DNA of 64,000 nt. It comes from Anaerolineae bacterium. GTDB taxonomy: Bacteria; Chloroflexota; Anaerolineae; Aggregatilineales; Phototrophicaceae. A model generated the notes under the pieces. It was not told where the DNA came from. It searched no databases and was given only the letters and a program-made list of their open reading frames with translations. The stretch spans positions 124,001 through 188,000 of the forward strand of contig JAJEAA010000029.1 of assembly GCA_022824365.1 (NCBI GenBank), written 5' to 3'. Shown piece by piece: positions 8,601-20,037 of the stretch (positions are counted from its first letter, which is position 1; every line of letters starts with the position of its first letter). The position numbers and the translations under genes are program-made.

Positions 8601-11558
8601 GGCATCCCTTATTACCCAGTAGAACACGCCCAGCAATTGCGCTGTGCTATCGTTGTTCCGAAGCTCATGCGCTTGCAGTAATGAGGCTTGCGAGAGTATG
8701 GCTTCCAGCTTGGCACGGGAGTATTCGTCGGTTTTGCGGAAGATAAACACGGCAGGATGATCGTAAACATGGAAGGCTTCATCGGCTTCCAGTTCGTTGA
8801 GCCAATATGGCGAGTTGTGAATGGGCAGGCGCTGATCGGCAACGCGCCAGGGACCGAATTCGAATGTCTCTTCAAATACGGCTTCCAACTCATAACCAAG
8901 TTCGCCAGCGAAAAGTTTTTCATAGTAGAGAGTCGTCAGGGGCCAGCGCATCTGATTGCGCGGTTCGGTGTCATAGAAGCGATTGCTGGCGATGGTCAGG
9001 TAGTCGCCTATATCCAGCGTACGCACAATGTCATCGTATTTGAGTTGATTGTCCACTGGAAAGGACATTATCTGATCTTGCGAATTGATCAGCGCCGAGA
9101 AAGGATATGTGCCGCGGCAGTCGCGCGAGCTTACCAGACCGGGCGGCGGATCGTCCGCCAGGGTGACGCCCTCCGGTAGTTGACAGGCGATGGTGCCCGG
9201 AGCCAGGTTGTCCCAACTGCCTTCGTTGAGCACCACCGAGCCCGAGCCGATGACATCACCGCTGCCGGCTGCTACCTCCACCGCGAATGTATATCGCGCG
9301 CCTTCTTTGACTTCAAAGGGGCGCTCAAATGTAATGGTGTAGCTTGCTCCGAGCGGGTGACTATCGCGCGGCAGGTTCGCCTGCAACTCCGCTATCGCGA
9401 GTATCAAGTCACTGTCTTCCGCGGTCACTTGAATGCGGATATGTTCCGGTTCAGGATCGTCCAATGGATCGCCCAGGTGAGGCGCAAGGACAGCTGTGAT
9501 TTTTCCACTTGCCGGAGCGCGGAAGTTTGCCGCCATTCGCTCGCCTTCGCGATACTGGTTGGCGCCGTCGTATGGAGAGCCATCGAGAGCGGAAGATTGA
9601 TACCCCGTATTGTGAAAGGCAATGTTGATCAAAGGCACAGCGTCCGCGGCGCCTTCGATTTCCATGGCGAAGTCGCCGGGAATCCGCTCAAAGATGTAAT
9701 GAGCCGACTGCACGAGCGTCGTTTGATGGCGATAAATGTTGGAGAACATCAGCCCCCAGAGCAGCGAAAAAACGACTGCGAATCCGCCCAAGATTACTGG
9801 TCGCCATTTGTTCATTCGTGGAATGAGCGCGCTGGCAAACAGGACAATGCCAAGCAAAAGAGCCGTGAGCGCGGTCGCGTCGGAGGCGCCATTTGAAACT
9901 TGATAGACCCCGGATCCGCAAAGCAATGCGCCAATGCCTATCATCGGTATGACGATATTCGGCGGACTGCGCCCATGCTTCCTGGCGTGACGATGCCATT
10001 CATGGAGACACCAGCCGGCCAGCACTGCCAGCGAGCTATATAGCGGCAGGTAGTAGCGCATGGTCTGCGCCGCCAACCGGCTCATGAAGAGATAATATCC
10101 GCCTATCCAGATCAGGAGGATTAGCGCGTCGACCGCTGCTTTGCGATTTCGCAGGAGGCGATACGCGATCCAGAACCAGCCGAACCAGCCCAACAGTCCA
10201 AAGCCAAGTCCCATAGCCCAAAAGAGCATGTCTTTCTGCGTATACAGGAATGACGAGCGCGCGAGCCACTGCCAGTTCGGCGGGTAATCCTGCGCGCCGG
10301 AAACACCCGCGCTTATGCTCTCGAGGTTTTCCAGCCAGCGATGATTCGGCAAAAGATCAAAAAAGCCGGGACCGGCAAAGGCATAAGGATTCAGGGCGCG
10401 GAAAGCGAGGAATGCGCCAATTCCCGCCAGTGCCAGACCCAGGAAATGCCGCGTAAAGATACGTGTTCGCTCGCTTGACTTGAGCCGCGGATCGAACACT
10501 GGGGCAGCTTGGATGGCTGCGGCAATGACAATCATCCCGGCGAGCGGCGCCAGGTTGATTCTGCTGGCGACGGCAGCGCCCGTGAACAAGCCAAATAGAA
10601 GATAGTGGCTGTACTTTCCGCGCTGCTGAACGGAAACGGCAAAATACAAAGCCACCGTAACCAGTAAGGTCGCAATCGCATTGACCGTGCCAAAGTGGGA
10701 TTTCTGGATCGCCAGGGGCGCTGCCGCGTAAAAGAGCGCGGCGATCAGCCCGACCCAGGTCCCATGTACGCGTCGGCCCAAGGCGAAAACCGCGATAATT
10801 GTCAGGAGGTCGAATATCGCCGAGAGGCCCCGCCAGACCAGATGACCACCTTGGAAGTCAAACAACGGGAGTCCACTAGCCGTGGCGTCGCGCAGGAATT
10901 CACCGCTGAAATGGGCGAGAAATAGCGGGAAGGCGCCGTATACGTAGAAGCCATGCCCGGCATTGTGTGGATTCAAGGGCGAACAACGCGTGTCGAAGTA
11001 GCCGCCAAGGCCGCCCGTAGCCGGATATTTGTACTTGCAATGCAGAGACTGTATCTCTTCTGAACGGAGCGAGGCGATGCTTTGCGCGGCATCCTGGTAC
11101 AAATTGGCGCGCGATTGGGCGACAAGCAAAGCGTCTACGTTACCTGTGAGCAAGGCAGCTTGCGCCGCGTAATCGTTTTCGTATAGGCTGATTCGTCCCT
11201 CGTCAACCAGCCATGTTGCTGCCTTATCCGAGTGAGTGTTTTGGACAGCGCCAAGACGCGCGTAGGGATATTCTCTGAAAGCCTCAAGGCTGTTAAAGCC
11301 AGGATTATCGCGCGCGGTCAGCAGTTCTTGATCGGGAAAGTGATGCTGGTCGGCAGTGAAGGTATTGCCGCCGCCAATTTGGGGCAGCAAGAGGACGGTG
11401 AGAAAACGCTCGTCCGGATGAATATGCGAAAAATCATCCCAGTTTTGGCCAGTGAAACGCAAGACCGCGGCATAGAGCAATATTCCCGCCAGGAGGATCA
11501 AGGGCAGGATTCCGCCTAAAGTGTTGCGCTTGTTTAGCTTGGCCAGGTTATCGCTCAT
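5685..11558 (-). CDS. Giant GT39-like + DUF2298 fusion membrane protein (1957 aa)
   Basis: Two membrane modules are joined in one chain. Residues 1 to about 620 form a GT-C-like domain with the acidic HPDERFL motif at 48-53 after the first helix. Residues about 630-1040 are a soluble, probably extracytoplasmic beta-rich region. From about 1070 onward comes a DUF2298 domain with GEKPMDFAYL, FPPIDPWFSG, FINYYYFGF and YGDLHAHMINMP motifs. Comparable GT39-like and DUF2298 genes are often separate neighbours, so the fusion supports a shared job in envelope glycan synthesis; chemistry and substrate are unknown. The stop codon overlaps the start of a second DUF2298 gene. The ATG at 11558 has only a weak ribosome binding site. 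No internal frameshift is visible despite the length. Confidence 0.85.
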   Translation of the reverse strand: MSDNLAKLNKRNTLGGILPLILLAGILLYAAVLRFTGQNWDDFSHIHPDERFLTVLLLPQIGGGNTFTADQHHFPDQELLTARDNPGFNSLEAFREYPYARLGAVQNTHSDKAATWLVDEGRISLYENDYAAQAALLTGNVDALLVAQSRANLYQDAAQSIASLRSEEIQSLHCKYKYPATGGLGGYFDTRCSPLNPHNAGHGFYVYGAFPLFLAHFSGEFLRDATASGLPLFDFQGGHLVWRGLSAIFDLLTIIAVFALGRRVHGTWVGLIAALFYAAAPLAIQKSHFGTVNAIATLLVTVALYFAVSVQQRGKYSHYLLFGLFTGAAVASRINLAPLAGMIVIAAAIQAAPVFDPRLKSSERTRIFTRHFLGLALAGIGAFLAFRALNPYAFAGPGFFDLLPNHRWLENLESISAGVSGAQDYPPNWQWLARSSFLYTQKDMLFWAMGLGFGLLGWFGWFWIAYRLLRNRKAAVDALILLIWIGGYYLFMSRLAAQTMRYYLPLYSSLAVLAGWCLHEWHRHARKHGRSPPNIVIPMIGIGALLCGSGVYQVSNGASDATALTALLLGIVLFASALIPRMNKWRPVILGGFAVVFSLLWGLMFSNIYRHQTTLVQSAHYIFERIPGDFAMEIEGAADAVPLINIAFHNTGYQSSALDGSPYDGANQYREGERMAANFRAPASGKITAVLAPHLGDPLDDPEPEHIRIQVTAEDSDLILAIAELQANLPRDSHPLGASYTITFERPFEVKEGARYTFAVEVAAGSGDVIGSGSVVLNEGSWDNLAPGTIACQLPEGVTLADDPPPGLVSSRDCRGTYPFSALINSQDQIMSFPVDNQLKYDDIVRTLDIGDYLTIASNRFYDTEPRNQMRWPLTTLYYEKLFAGELGYELEAVFEETFEFGPWRVADQRLPIHNSPYWLNELEADEAFHVYDHPAVFIFRKTDEYSRAKLEAILSQASLLQAHELRNNDSTAQLLGVFYWVIRDAEPVPTGLMFTPAEREIQTNGGTWSDRFFSDSIINSNQVIGVVVWCATIFLFGALAFPLVFAIFPKMADGGYGVSKLVGMLLVAWFAWAVSSLKIPIWSQGGILFSLVLLAIASALLIRVRLVEFLRDHWRRLAWMELIGLIAFLALIVVRLTNPDLWHPAKGGEKPMDFAYLNGVLRSTTFPPIDPWFSGGFINYYYFGFVLVGAPTLLLGVVPAFAYNLMIPTIFSLTGMGAFSTAFNMLSRWRPSVGDDRSGKPARRRLGSPWVAGIMALLLCVLFGNLDTARVIGNAIAAHGGYQRPESLERFLIDEYEAANYSPVPPDISADLSRRAAELHPWDSLRYEINNSLSLIGGLARGAGRMLRGEQLHINSDRWYWGPSRVLAETPGVRGNAITEMPYFTFLYGDLHAHMINMPLILLTVLLLFNEVAGARQHYRAPLERFLALALLALTVGLMQATNTWDWPSMTLLSILALAYAWSLRWQKTFRSPQDARFYFALSSLLLLLIGVLSALLSTGGALAPTNGISATSLLNALRAGLIVCIGLVILWLALRYVFLRASALEFAGTLGGYAALSLAFALPYTSWHASAYNSIQLWQGGKTPLWAYFDIHGLFLFLVFSLLFWDTSRWMRATRVKAVLEHKTSAARILAVIGLAWLLSLAFAVIGYQAALIVLPLVCWIALLFFRPGQTDVMRFTLVLIGLALSITLGVEVLVIGGDIGRQNTVFKFYIQVWLLLSIAGGIAFACLLEASENFSRALKIAWYFPAALLIGMAGIFPFTATRGRSFDRMAPDLPLTLNGMDYMTQAKHREFSSERRISAETDLALDYQLARWLQENVEGSPVIIEGRQPGSEYQWNGRMSILTGLPSVLGWNWHQRQQRAFHPMNQWVFQRERNILQFYNTEDIDVAVDIIHHFSIKYIIRSGLEEVHSAAEGLEKFDRMVERGLLHIAFEVDGAVIYEVDDQSLMQFLVERGS

Positions 11559-11590
11559 ATTGATGCCGCCGCCTTCGGCTTTCGGTCTCG

Positions 11591-14392
11591 CTAGGTATTC
11601 TCGTCAATGAAACGCTGTAGTCCAGCCTCGCCAAGCGCCGGGACCCGGTATATGTAAAAACTCTGCGCCGGCAAATTCGCTTTGATGATTAAGGAATTGC
11701 CAGCCGGAAACCATTCCGCCAGTTGCTGCGGCGCGGAATCGTTTGATTGCGAATGGAAGAAGAGCAAGTCCCGCGCCGGGTCGATCGGGTAGTCGGTTTC
11801 ATAGGCGAGACGGTTAGCCATGAGTTTCGGCAAGCCCTCCAAAAACGCGACGTTTTCCCAGAATAAAATGCCCGCTTCGATGCCGACCGCGCGGTGGTCC
11901 CACCAATGTGGCGAGGTGATGATAAAGGCGTTGCCATAAGCGCCGCCGCTTTCGGCAAATCCCCGCAGTACTTGCCCGGCTTGGGATTGCGGTTTGGCTG
12001 TTCGCCGATAGTTCTCGGTGTATGGCCCGAAATACAACTGATGATTAAATTGATACGCGCCCAGAATGACCAGGCTGGCAAAGAGCGCCGCTGCAACAGT
12101 GCCGACTCGCCTCGGCAGCATCTGAACGAGTTGGCGACAAAAAAGCGCGATCGGCAGCGCAGCAATCAAGCTTGCGGCCGGCAAGGCGCCGCTAGACCAG
12201 TCGGTGCTGGGCACGGCCCAGGGAAAGGAGATGGCAAACGCCGCGACCAGCAGCATGCCCAGGAAGAGAACGGGAATAAAGCAATAGATTGGATCGCGCC
12301 GCTTCACCAGCAGCGACAGCCAGGACGCCGCGCCAAGCGCCATGAAAGCGCCGGTGATCGGATCGACCGCGGGCTCGCCAGGCGCCGAAAAAGCCCATGA
12401 TCCCTGGTGAGTATAATAAAACATCAGCAGAGTATTGCGGACGTTGCTCAAGAAGGCGCCAGCATTTTCCAGGAAGAACAGTAAGAAATTGGTCCCTTCC
12501 TCCGGCGCGCCGCCATAAAACACCAATTGAGCGCGATGGGTGAAATGGTGCGGATCATATTGCCAATAATGAATGAGGGGCAGAAACACGACAAATGACA
12601 TGAAGGCCAAAACAAGAAAATTGAATAGTCTGCTCACCCACTCGCTTCGGGAGCGCCTGCGCAGCCAGAAGGTGATAGCCAGTCCAGCCACATATAGCAA
12701 CGGCAGCATACGAACTGATTTATAGCTGCAAAGACCCAAGCCCAGCGTCAGCCCAGCCAGAATATAATCCGAACGGCGATTGTCACGCATGGCGCGCAGG
12801 AAATAGACGGCTGACAGCGCCGTGAACAGCACCGACAGGTTAATGCGCAAGCCTTGCCGGCCCAGCATGGTATGCCAATAACTAGCCGCCAATATACCCG
12901 CCGCGATCAGCCCAAAATACAGCGCAAAGTCGCGCCGGCGCCGCCTCATAACCTCGAACCCGAGCCAAAACACAATTGGCAAAGTGAGGATGCCCTGCCA
13001 GGCGGAAGTCAAATAGAGCGTGTAACGATCGAAACTCCTTCCCGGCTGGCTGGATAGCAGGGCAACCAGATAGATGTGAATGGGTTCTCGGCCGCCGTTA
13101 TTCGCCAGGAAGATCCGTTTGTCCAAGCCCGTGTGTATGGCATAGGCGTCCCAGATATTTATGGACTGGTCGGCGTGCATTTCCGGCGTGAAAGATTCCA
13201 GCCGTTCCAGCCGGAAATACATGCCCAAGAACATTACCAAAGCGAAGGCGAGCAGTAACGGACCTTTGGAGGTTCTATTAGAACGGCGCAGGGCATCCAG
13301 CCTGTCCGATGCCCAATCAAAGAAATTCCAGTTCCGAGGCAAAAGCGTGAAAGCCCAGATCGCTATGGTAAAGAGCCAAAGCAAGATGACAATCGGCTCA
13401 ATATGATTCGCGTGTGTATTTTCCCAGATGATGACGCTGCAAGCTGTCGCCAATAACAACATGGACAGTCGCAAGTGGCTGATGATCTTCCAAATCGGAA
13501 GCCGCCGTGGCGGGCGCGATACGATCCAGGCCTGCTCCAAAATATGCGGTTGCCCAATCTGATCAGTCGCTTTGGATCGTTGCGAGACTCTAAGGGCAAG
13601 CCGGCTCAGCCATTCTATGAGCGACAGCAGGATTAGACCGCCGCCGCCGCGAATGATTCCATCCAGAGCCATGCTTGATGCCGATTCAGCGGGAGCAGCC
13701 ATAGACTGGACGAAAAGATGCAACCCGCCAATAATCACAGCCGCCGGAATGATGCGCGCCGCCCAAGTCAATCGCTCCAACTGATTGCAGTCGCGCCAAT
13801 GTGATTTGATCTGCGGCAGATGCCCGAGCATATCCGCTGCCAGCCACAGAAAAAAGCCTGACCAGAGATATGGGGCAGCGAAATGCAAAGAGAATTCGTC
13901 GAGGCGTGAAATCTCCGGCGTGCCGCGGGCAAAAGCGCTTCCTATCATCGCGAGTAGAATTGCCAGGGCATAGATGCTTAGACGCAAATTTTTGGTGGCG
14001 GCGAGCCTGCTAACAATCGCCTGAAGGGATAACTTTGTCTGTGGAACAGAATCAGCCGAAGACAAAGACTCGACCATTCTCGTTGGAGGTAATGGGACAG
14101 GCGCGGACGAATCCGCGGCATATTGCAAGCGGCGCCAGGTTGTCACCGGCGAACGCATGAAGAGCGCCAGCAGGTCAGCCACGGTCAACTCTTCTAATGT
14201 GGACGCAGAATGTTGAACCGATGCGGAAGATTGCTCGATGGTCGAAGAGCCGCTGATCTCCTCCGGCGACATTTTCACTTCGGAAACGCCGGTATCCGCC
14301 GATCTATCTTCCGCGATAGATGATTCAAACGTGTTATTTTCGGCGGGGGAATCGCTGGAAATCGGCGGCGATTCGCTATGTCCGGACGGCAT
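11591..14392 (-). CDS. GT39-family-like membrane protein with long acidic N-terminus
   Basis: A polytopic protein of about 933 residues. The frame is open upstream to 14479, but only a TTG is there. The ATG at 14392 is preceded by GAAGGAG about 11 bases away, so I prefer it. The first ~110 residues are hydrophilic and rich in Ser, Glu and Pro with no obvious domain. A helical membrane region follows, with PEMHADQSINIWDAY carrying the expected first-loop acidic residue of GT-C enzymes, then further helices and a soluble C-terminus. Dolichyl/undecaprenyl-phosphate-sugar-dependent transfer is the known family activity; the acceptor is unknown. It lies between a GT4 gene (2-base-scale spacing upstream) and the giant fusion, all on one strand. 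Confidence 0.78.
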   Translation of the reverse strand: MPSGHSESPPISSDSPAENNTFESSIAEDRSADTGVSEVKMSPEEISGSSTIEQSSASVQHSASTLEELTVADLLALFMRSPVTTWRRLQYAADSSAPVPLPPTRMVESLSSADSVPQTKLSLQAIVSRLAATKNLRLSIYALAILLAMIGSAFARGTPEISRLDEFSLHFAAPYLWSGFFLWLAADMLGHLPQIKSHWRDCNQLERLTWAARIIPAAVIIGGLHLFVQSMAAPAESASSMALDGIIRGGGGLILLSLIEWLSRLALRVSQRSKATDQIGQPHILEQAWIVSRPPRRLPIWKIISHLRLSMLLLATACSVIIWENTHANHIEPIVILLWLFTIAIWAFTLLPRNWNFFDWASDRLDALRRSNRTSKGPLLLAFALVMFLGMYFRLERLESFTPEMHADQSINIWDAYAIHTGLDKRIFLANNGGREPIHIYLVALLSSQPGRSFDRYTLYLTSAWQGILTLPIVFWLGFEVMRRRRRDFALYFGLIAAGILAASYWHTMLGRQGLRINLSVLFTALSAVYFLRAMRDNRRSDYILAGLTLGLGLCSYKSVRMLPLLYVAGLAITFWLRRRSRSEWVSRLFNFLVLAFMSFVVFLPLIHYWQYDPHHFTHRAQLVFYGGAPEEGTNFLLFFLENAGAFLSNVRNTLLMFYYTHQGSWAFSAPGEPAVDPITGAFMALGAASWLSLLVKRRDPIYCFIPVLFLGMLLVAAFAISFPWAVPSTDWSSGALPAASLIAALPIALFCRQLVQMLPRRVGTVAAALFASLVILGAYQFNHQLYFGPYTENYRRTAKPQSQAGQVLRGFAESGGAYGNAFIITSPHWWDHRAVGIEAGILFWENVAFLEGLPKLMANRLAYETDYPIDPARDLLFFHSQSNDSAPQQLAEWFPAGNSLIIKANLPAQSFYIYRVPALGEAGLQRFIDENT

Positions 14393-14481
14393 TGGAAGCG
14401 AGACTCCTTCTCGATATGTGAAGCGGCAAGCTCCCTGACGCTTCCGCCATTGTATGGCGGCTCCTTGAGAAGCGCTCAACG

Positions 14482-15663
14482 CTAAGAGTTTGCGTATTCA
14501 AAGAATATAGCTTCATACTCATTTACCGTCTTGTCAAAAGAGAAGATGTCTTTGATGAATTCCCTTGGTTTGACAAACTTCTCAGGTTCATCAAGCACGT
14601 CGATGATCGCTGCGCCTAATGACTGCCAGTCGCCTTTCCGCGCCAGTTTACCCATGCCGGTAATGGACACAGCCACGCGGTTGCCGTAAATGTCGCTTGC
14701 CACTACTGGCGTTGCGCATAACATCGCTTCGCCTTGGACCAACGGAAAATTGTCAATATCGCTTGGAACAGCCAATACATCGCAGGCGGCGTAGAAATTC
14801 GCCAGTTCCTGCTTATCGCGAATGAGGCCCAGGAAGATAAGCTGCGAACTGAATCTCTCAACAAGCTCTGCATGACGGTTCCAAGTATCTTCATAGGGAA
14901 TATCGTACTCGCCCGCGAATACAATGCGCGCTGTAGGATATTTTTCGTTGATGATTTGCAGCGAGCGAATGAGCAGATCAGGCCGCTTTTCCTCGACGAA
15001 TCGCCCGCAGAATGCAATGAGCGGTCCATTATCATTTCGCCATGCCCGTTGCAGCTGCCGTACGCGTTCAGGATCGGGCTCGGGAACGACAGCCGGCGTT
15101 CGGATTACCTTGGTCTTGTGCCGAAAAGGCGCGAGGTAGAATGAGTTTTCCACGTTGTCTTCACTGTAGGCGACGACGCATTGAGCCCGCCGCGAAAGAC
15201 TTTGCTGCAAGGCATACATGATCTTGGTAATTTGGTTGTTTATAGGACCGTCGGGCAGGACGAGATCGGCGTGATGCGTGGCGACGATCTTGACGCCCGT
15301 AATGCTTGCGACCAAGGCCACCAGCCCGGATTCAAGCATTGGCATATGTACATTGACCACATCGTGCTCGCGCATCAGACGGTAAAGCCGCCAAGGATAA
15401 GTTGGCATGATCATGCCGCGGCTGATGCGAACCGGCGCCCAAAGCCGCACCACGCGCACGCCATTCAGCACCGCTTCGCCGAGTGGTGTTTCCTTCGTGT
15501 GGCGCGACGCCAGCACGGTGACTTGGTGACCGCGCTTGACGAGGCCCTCGGCAACGGTCTTAACATAATATGTGAGTCCGGTTGGGTGCGGATGATAATA
15601 GAGCAAGAGCATGAGAATCCGCAGTTTGCGGCTGGGAACGCAGTCTGAATTTGAGCTAGACAA
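14482..15663 (-). CDS. Family 4 glycosyltransferase (GT-B fold)
   Basis: The protein shows the GT4 pattern. The N-terminal Rossmann domain begins LRILMLLLYYHPHPTGLTYYV with the glycine-rich acceptor-side loop, followed by RGHQVTVLA. A C-terminal donor-binding domain contains IAFCGRFVEEKRPDLLIRS, and further on a PLVQGEAMLCATPVVAS segment that matches the E-x7-E donor motif region. It probably adds a sugar from an NDP donor to a lipid-linked or capsule intermediate at the cytoplasmic membrane face. The start is uncertain: the frame is open to a GTG at 15759, but the TTG at 15663 has GGAAGG seven bases upstream and gives a 393-residue protein of normal size. It heads the minus-strand glycan cluster. 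Confidence 0.88.
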   Translation of the reverse strand: MSSSNSDCVPSRKLRILMLLLYYHPHPTGLTYYVKTVAEGLVKRGHQVTVLASRHTKETPLGEAVLNGVRVVRLWAPVRISRGMIMPTYPWRLYRLMREHDVVNVHMPMLESGLVALVASITGVKIVATHHADLVLPDGPINNQITKIMYALQQSLSRRAQCVVAYSEDNVENSFYLAPFRHKTKVIRTPAVVPEPDPERVRQLQRAWRNDNGPLIAFCGRFVEEKRPDLLIRSLQIINEKYPTARIVFAGEYDIPYEDTWNRHAELVERFSSQLIFLGLIRDKQELANFYAACDVLAVPSDIDNFPLVQGEAMLCATPVVASDIYGNRVAVSITGMGKLARKGDWQSLGAAIIDVLDEPEKFVKPREFIKDIFSFDKTVNEYEAIFFEYANS

Positions 15664-15801
15664 AGCTGGCGCCTTCCAGTCTTGGCATGTTTCAATGACT
15701 ATACTACTAGCGCAATGGCAAATCTGCAGGCAGGGAAAACCCGCGGAGCCAAGAAGCACCCCGTGTCAACTTCCAATATACACATTTGCGTCTTACAGGT
15801 C

Positions 15802-15987
15802 TTAAATTTGATCTGGCAGGCTTGCGAGCATCACGAGTTCAGCGCAGGCATCTTTCAGCATCGTGGTAGCGCGCTGACTGAGTCGGAGCGCGGCGCCGGC
15901 GCGCAATAGCGGCGGGCGATCTCTGGCTTGGTATTCTGCTGAAATCCAGAGGGCGTCTTGAGTTAACTTGACATTGGGACGCGTCAC
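15802..15987 (-). CDS. Possible small hypothetical protein (61 aa)
   Basis: An open frame from a GTG at 15987 with no recognisable family and no convincing ribosome binding site. It lies in the otherwise gene-free stretch 15664-16007 between the GT4 gene and tRNA-Gly, and its upstream end overlaps the tRNA promoter region on the other strand. Composition is ordinary for the genome. It may equally be a decayed fragment or chance frame; I see nothing else in this interval apart from the promoter. Confidence 0.15.
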   Translation of the reverse strand: MTRPNVKLTQDALWISAEYQARDRPPLLRAGAALRLSQRATTMLKDACAELVMLASLPDQI

Positions 15988-15996
15988 GTCTAGACT
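15968..15996 (+). promoter_or_regulatory. Sigma70-like promoter of tRNA-Gly
   Basis: TTGACA at 15968-15973 and TAGACT at 15991-15996 are separated by 17 bases. The -10 ends 11 bases before the tRNA 5' end, which is ideal placement for a stable-RNA promoter. Confidence 0.75.
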
Positions 15997-16007
15997 TGTC
16001 TTGTCGC

Positions 16008-16080
16008 GCGGGTATAGCTCAGTTGGTAGAGCGCCTGCTTCCCAAGCAGAAGGTCACGGGTTCGAGTCCCGTTACCCGCT
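16008..16080 (+). tRNA. tRNA-Gly (anticodon CCC)
   Basis: A full cloverleaf folds by eye: acceptor GCGGGTA pairs with TACCCGC, the D arm is GCTC/GAGC, and the T arm is ACGGG/CCCGT around TTCGAGT. The anticodon loop TTCCCAA gives CCC, reading GGG glycine codons. The anticodon stem has one C-A mismatch at its outer pair (27-43). The discriminator is T73 and no CCA is encoded. Confidence 0.96.
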
Positions 16081-16128
16081 ATCAGTAGGGTAGCCCACCG
16101 ATAGGCGGCTTTGTTATTGTTCCGAGCA

Positions 16129-16157
16129 TTGACCAATAGGCAGACCGCAAATAGAAT
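16129..16157 (+). promoter_or_regulatory. Sigma70-like promoter of the bL25 gene
   Basis: TTGACC (16129-16134) and TAGAAT (16152-16157) are spaced by exactly 17 bases and lie 77 bases before the bL25 start codon. Confidence 0.65.
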
Positions 16158-16233
16158 GATTGGAATATCGTCCCGCAATTTCACAGTCGCGGCTATTTCC
16201 GCCGTGAGCTAATGCAGCAAGGAGAGTCGGATC

Positions 16234-16881
16234 ATGGCAGAGTTTCAGCTTGCGGCTGAGTTGCGCCAAGCGCGCGGCCGCAGGAATCGACAGTTAAGAC
16301 GAGACGGGTATGTGCCCGGAATCGTTTACGGTCCTTCGACGGATCCGTTAAGCGTACAGTTTCCCTATCGAGCGATTGAAGTTACTTTGATGAACGCCGG
16401 CGGTACGAACCTGATTGATATCATGGTGAATGGCGATACGTATCCGTCGCTCGCCCGCGAAGTGCAACGCGATGTCGTCCGTGGCGATATCATGCATGTC
16501 GACTTTCTCGCTGTTGATGAATCGCAGCGCATCAGTGTAGAAGTTCCGATCGTCATGGAAGGGACGAGCCCGGTGGTTGCCGCGCGCGAAGGCATATTGA
16601 TCACCGGTAGAAGCTCCTTGACGCTCGAAGTTTTCCCCAGCGATATTCGCGATCGAATCATGATAGATTTGACCAAGCTGACGGAAATGGGAGCGGAAGT
16701 TCTCGTGCGGGATTTGACATTCGGCGACAATGTTACCGTGCATAATGATCCCAACGAGATGCTGGCAAAGATCGTTCAGCCGGCGGCCGCCCGCGCTGAT
16801 GCCGATCTCGACGAGGAATCAGAAGAAGTCGAAGACGCGGAAGGCGAAGAAGGAACCGCCGAAGAGACGGACGCCGAATAA
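16234..16881 (+). CDS. rplY: 50S ribosomal protein bL25, CTC-type long form
   Basis: The 215-residue protein matches the long (CTC/TL5) form of bL25, which binds 5S rRNA in the large ribosomal subunit. The N-terminal 5S-binding domain begins EFQLAAELRQARGRR and includes the family signature DGYVPGIVYGP. The C-terminal beta domain holds VPIVMEGTSP and the DLTFGDNVTVHNDP region. The last ~30 residues are almost all acidic or alanine, a common tail in this form. A strong AAGGAGAG ribosome binding site lies before the ATG. The gene has its own promoter upstream and a strong intrinsic terminator 36 bases after the stop, so it is probably monocistronic. In many other genomes it neighbours pth, which is not present here. 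Confidence 0.95.
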   Translation: MAEFQLAAELRQARGRRNRQLRRDGYVPGIVYGPSTDPLSVQFPYRAIEVTLMNAGGTNLIDIMVNGDTYPSLAREVQRDVVRGDIMHVDFLAVDESQRISVEVPIVMEGTSPVVAAREGILITGRSSLTLEVFPSDIRDRIMIDLTKLTEMGAEVLVRDLTFGDNVTVHNDPNEMLAKIVQPAAARADADLDEESEEVEDAEGEEGTAEETDAE

Positions 16882-16916
16882 AGTCAATCCAAGTTGCGGC
16901 ATCGACGCAAAACTTG

Positions 16917-16945
16917 AGACCCTGCCAAACGCGCAGGGTCTTTTT
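16917..16945 (+). terminator. Rho-independent terminator after bL25 gene
   Basis: A perfect 9-bp stem AGACCCTGC / GCAGGGTCT encloses a 7-base loop and is followed by a T run. It separates the bL25 gene from the convergent gyrA gene. Confidence 0.93.
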
Positions 16946-16974
16946 ATATTGCTAGGTATTTTGGTCTATCGCTG

Positions 16975-19563
<2,589 letters not shown>

Positions 19564-19721
19564 TAATGGTTTCCAACAGATCTGCCGGTTGAGTGGGCAT
19601 GCGCTTCAAGTGCAACGCGTTTTGGCGCCGAAGCCCTGCATTTATCATCTTGCAACGCTCGTGAAAGGCCTTGGAAATTACAGCGATTTACACTGTTGCG
19701 CCCTCGCGATTATTCGTAGAA

Positions 19722-19730
19722 ATTATAACA
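19722..19730 (-). promoter_or_regulatory. Extended -10 promoter candidate for gyrA
   Basis: On the minus strand TGTTATAAT gives a perfect -10 with a TG extension, but no good -35. It lies about 160 bases upstream of the gyrA start. The rest of 19564-19905 shows no gene, repeat or RNA that I can support. Confidence 0.45.
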
Positions 19731-19905
19731 TGGAGGCTTGCTTTCCGCCATTGCTATAGCCGGATTGTTGCCCGGTAGGCGGCTCTACATTGTTGCTTTG
19801 CCGAGAAAACTGGCAGCCGTCCGCAACTGCCCCCGTCGCCCATGGCAGAATTCGACGATAGCTGTGGAGATGTCTCAAGTTTTGAAAGATTATGGTCGGA
19901 ATTGC

Positions 19906-19934
19906 TTGCCTTCGTATTTCCAAACGTATATAAT
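19906..19934 (+). promoter_or_regulatory. Sigma70-like promoter of small membrane protein gene
   Basis: TTGCCT (19906-19911) and a perfect TATAAT (19929-19934) are 17 bases apart, leaving a leader of about 100 bases before the start codon at 20038. Confidence 0.72.
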
Positions 19935-20037
19935 GTAAACAATTGACAGGGGCGCGCCTTGTAAAAATTGCCTAAAAGCCTTTGTCATTACATCGTTGTA
20001 TCGCTATCGCACGTTCATAGATTTGGGAGGAATAGTT

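Noticed and set aside
14393..14479. Longer N-terminus of the 933-residue GT39-like protein starting at 14479
   Set aside because: Only a TTG without ribosome binding site is there, while GAAGGAG precedes the ATG at 14392.
16081..16128. Terminator hairpin directly after tRNA-Gly
   Set aside because: AGCC...GGCT pairs only four bases stably before TTTGTT; too weak to call.
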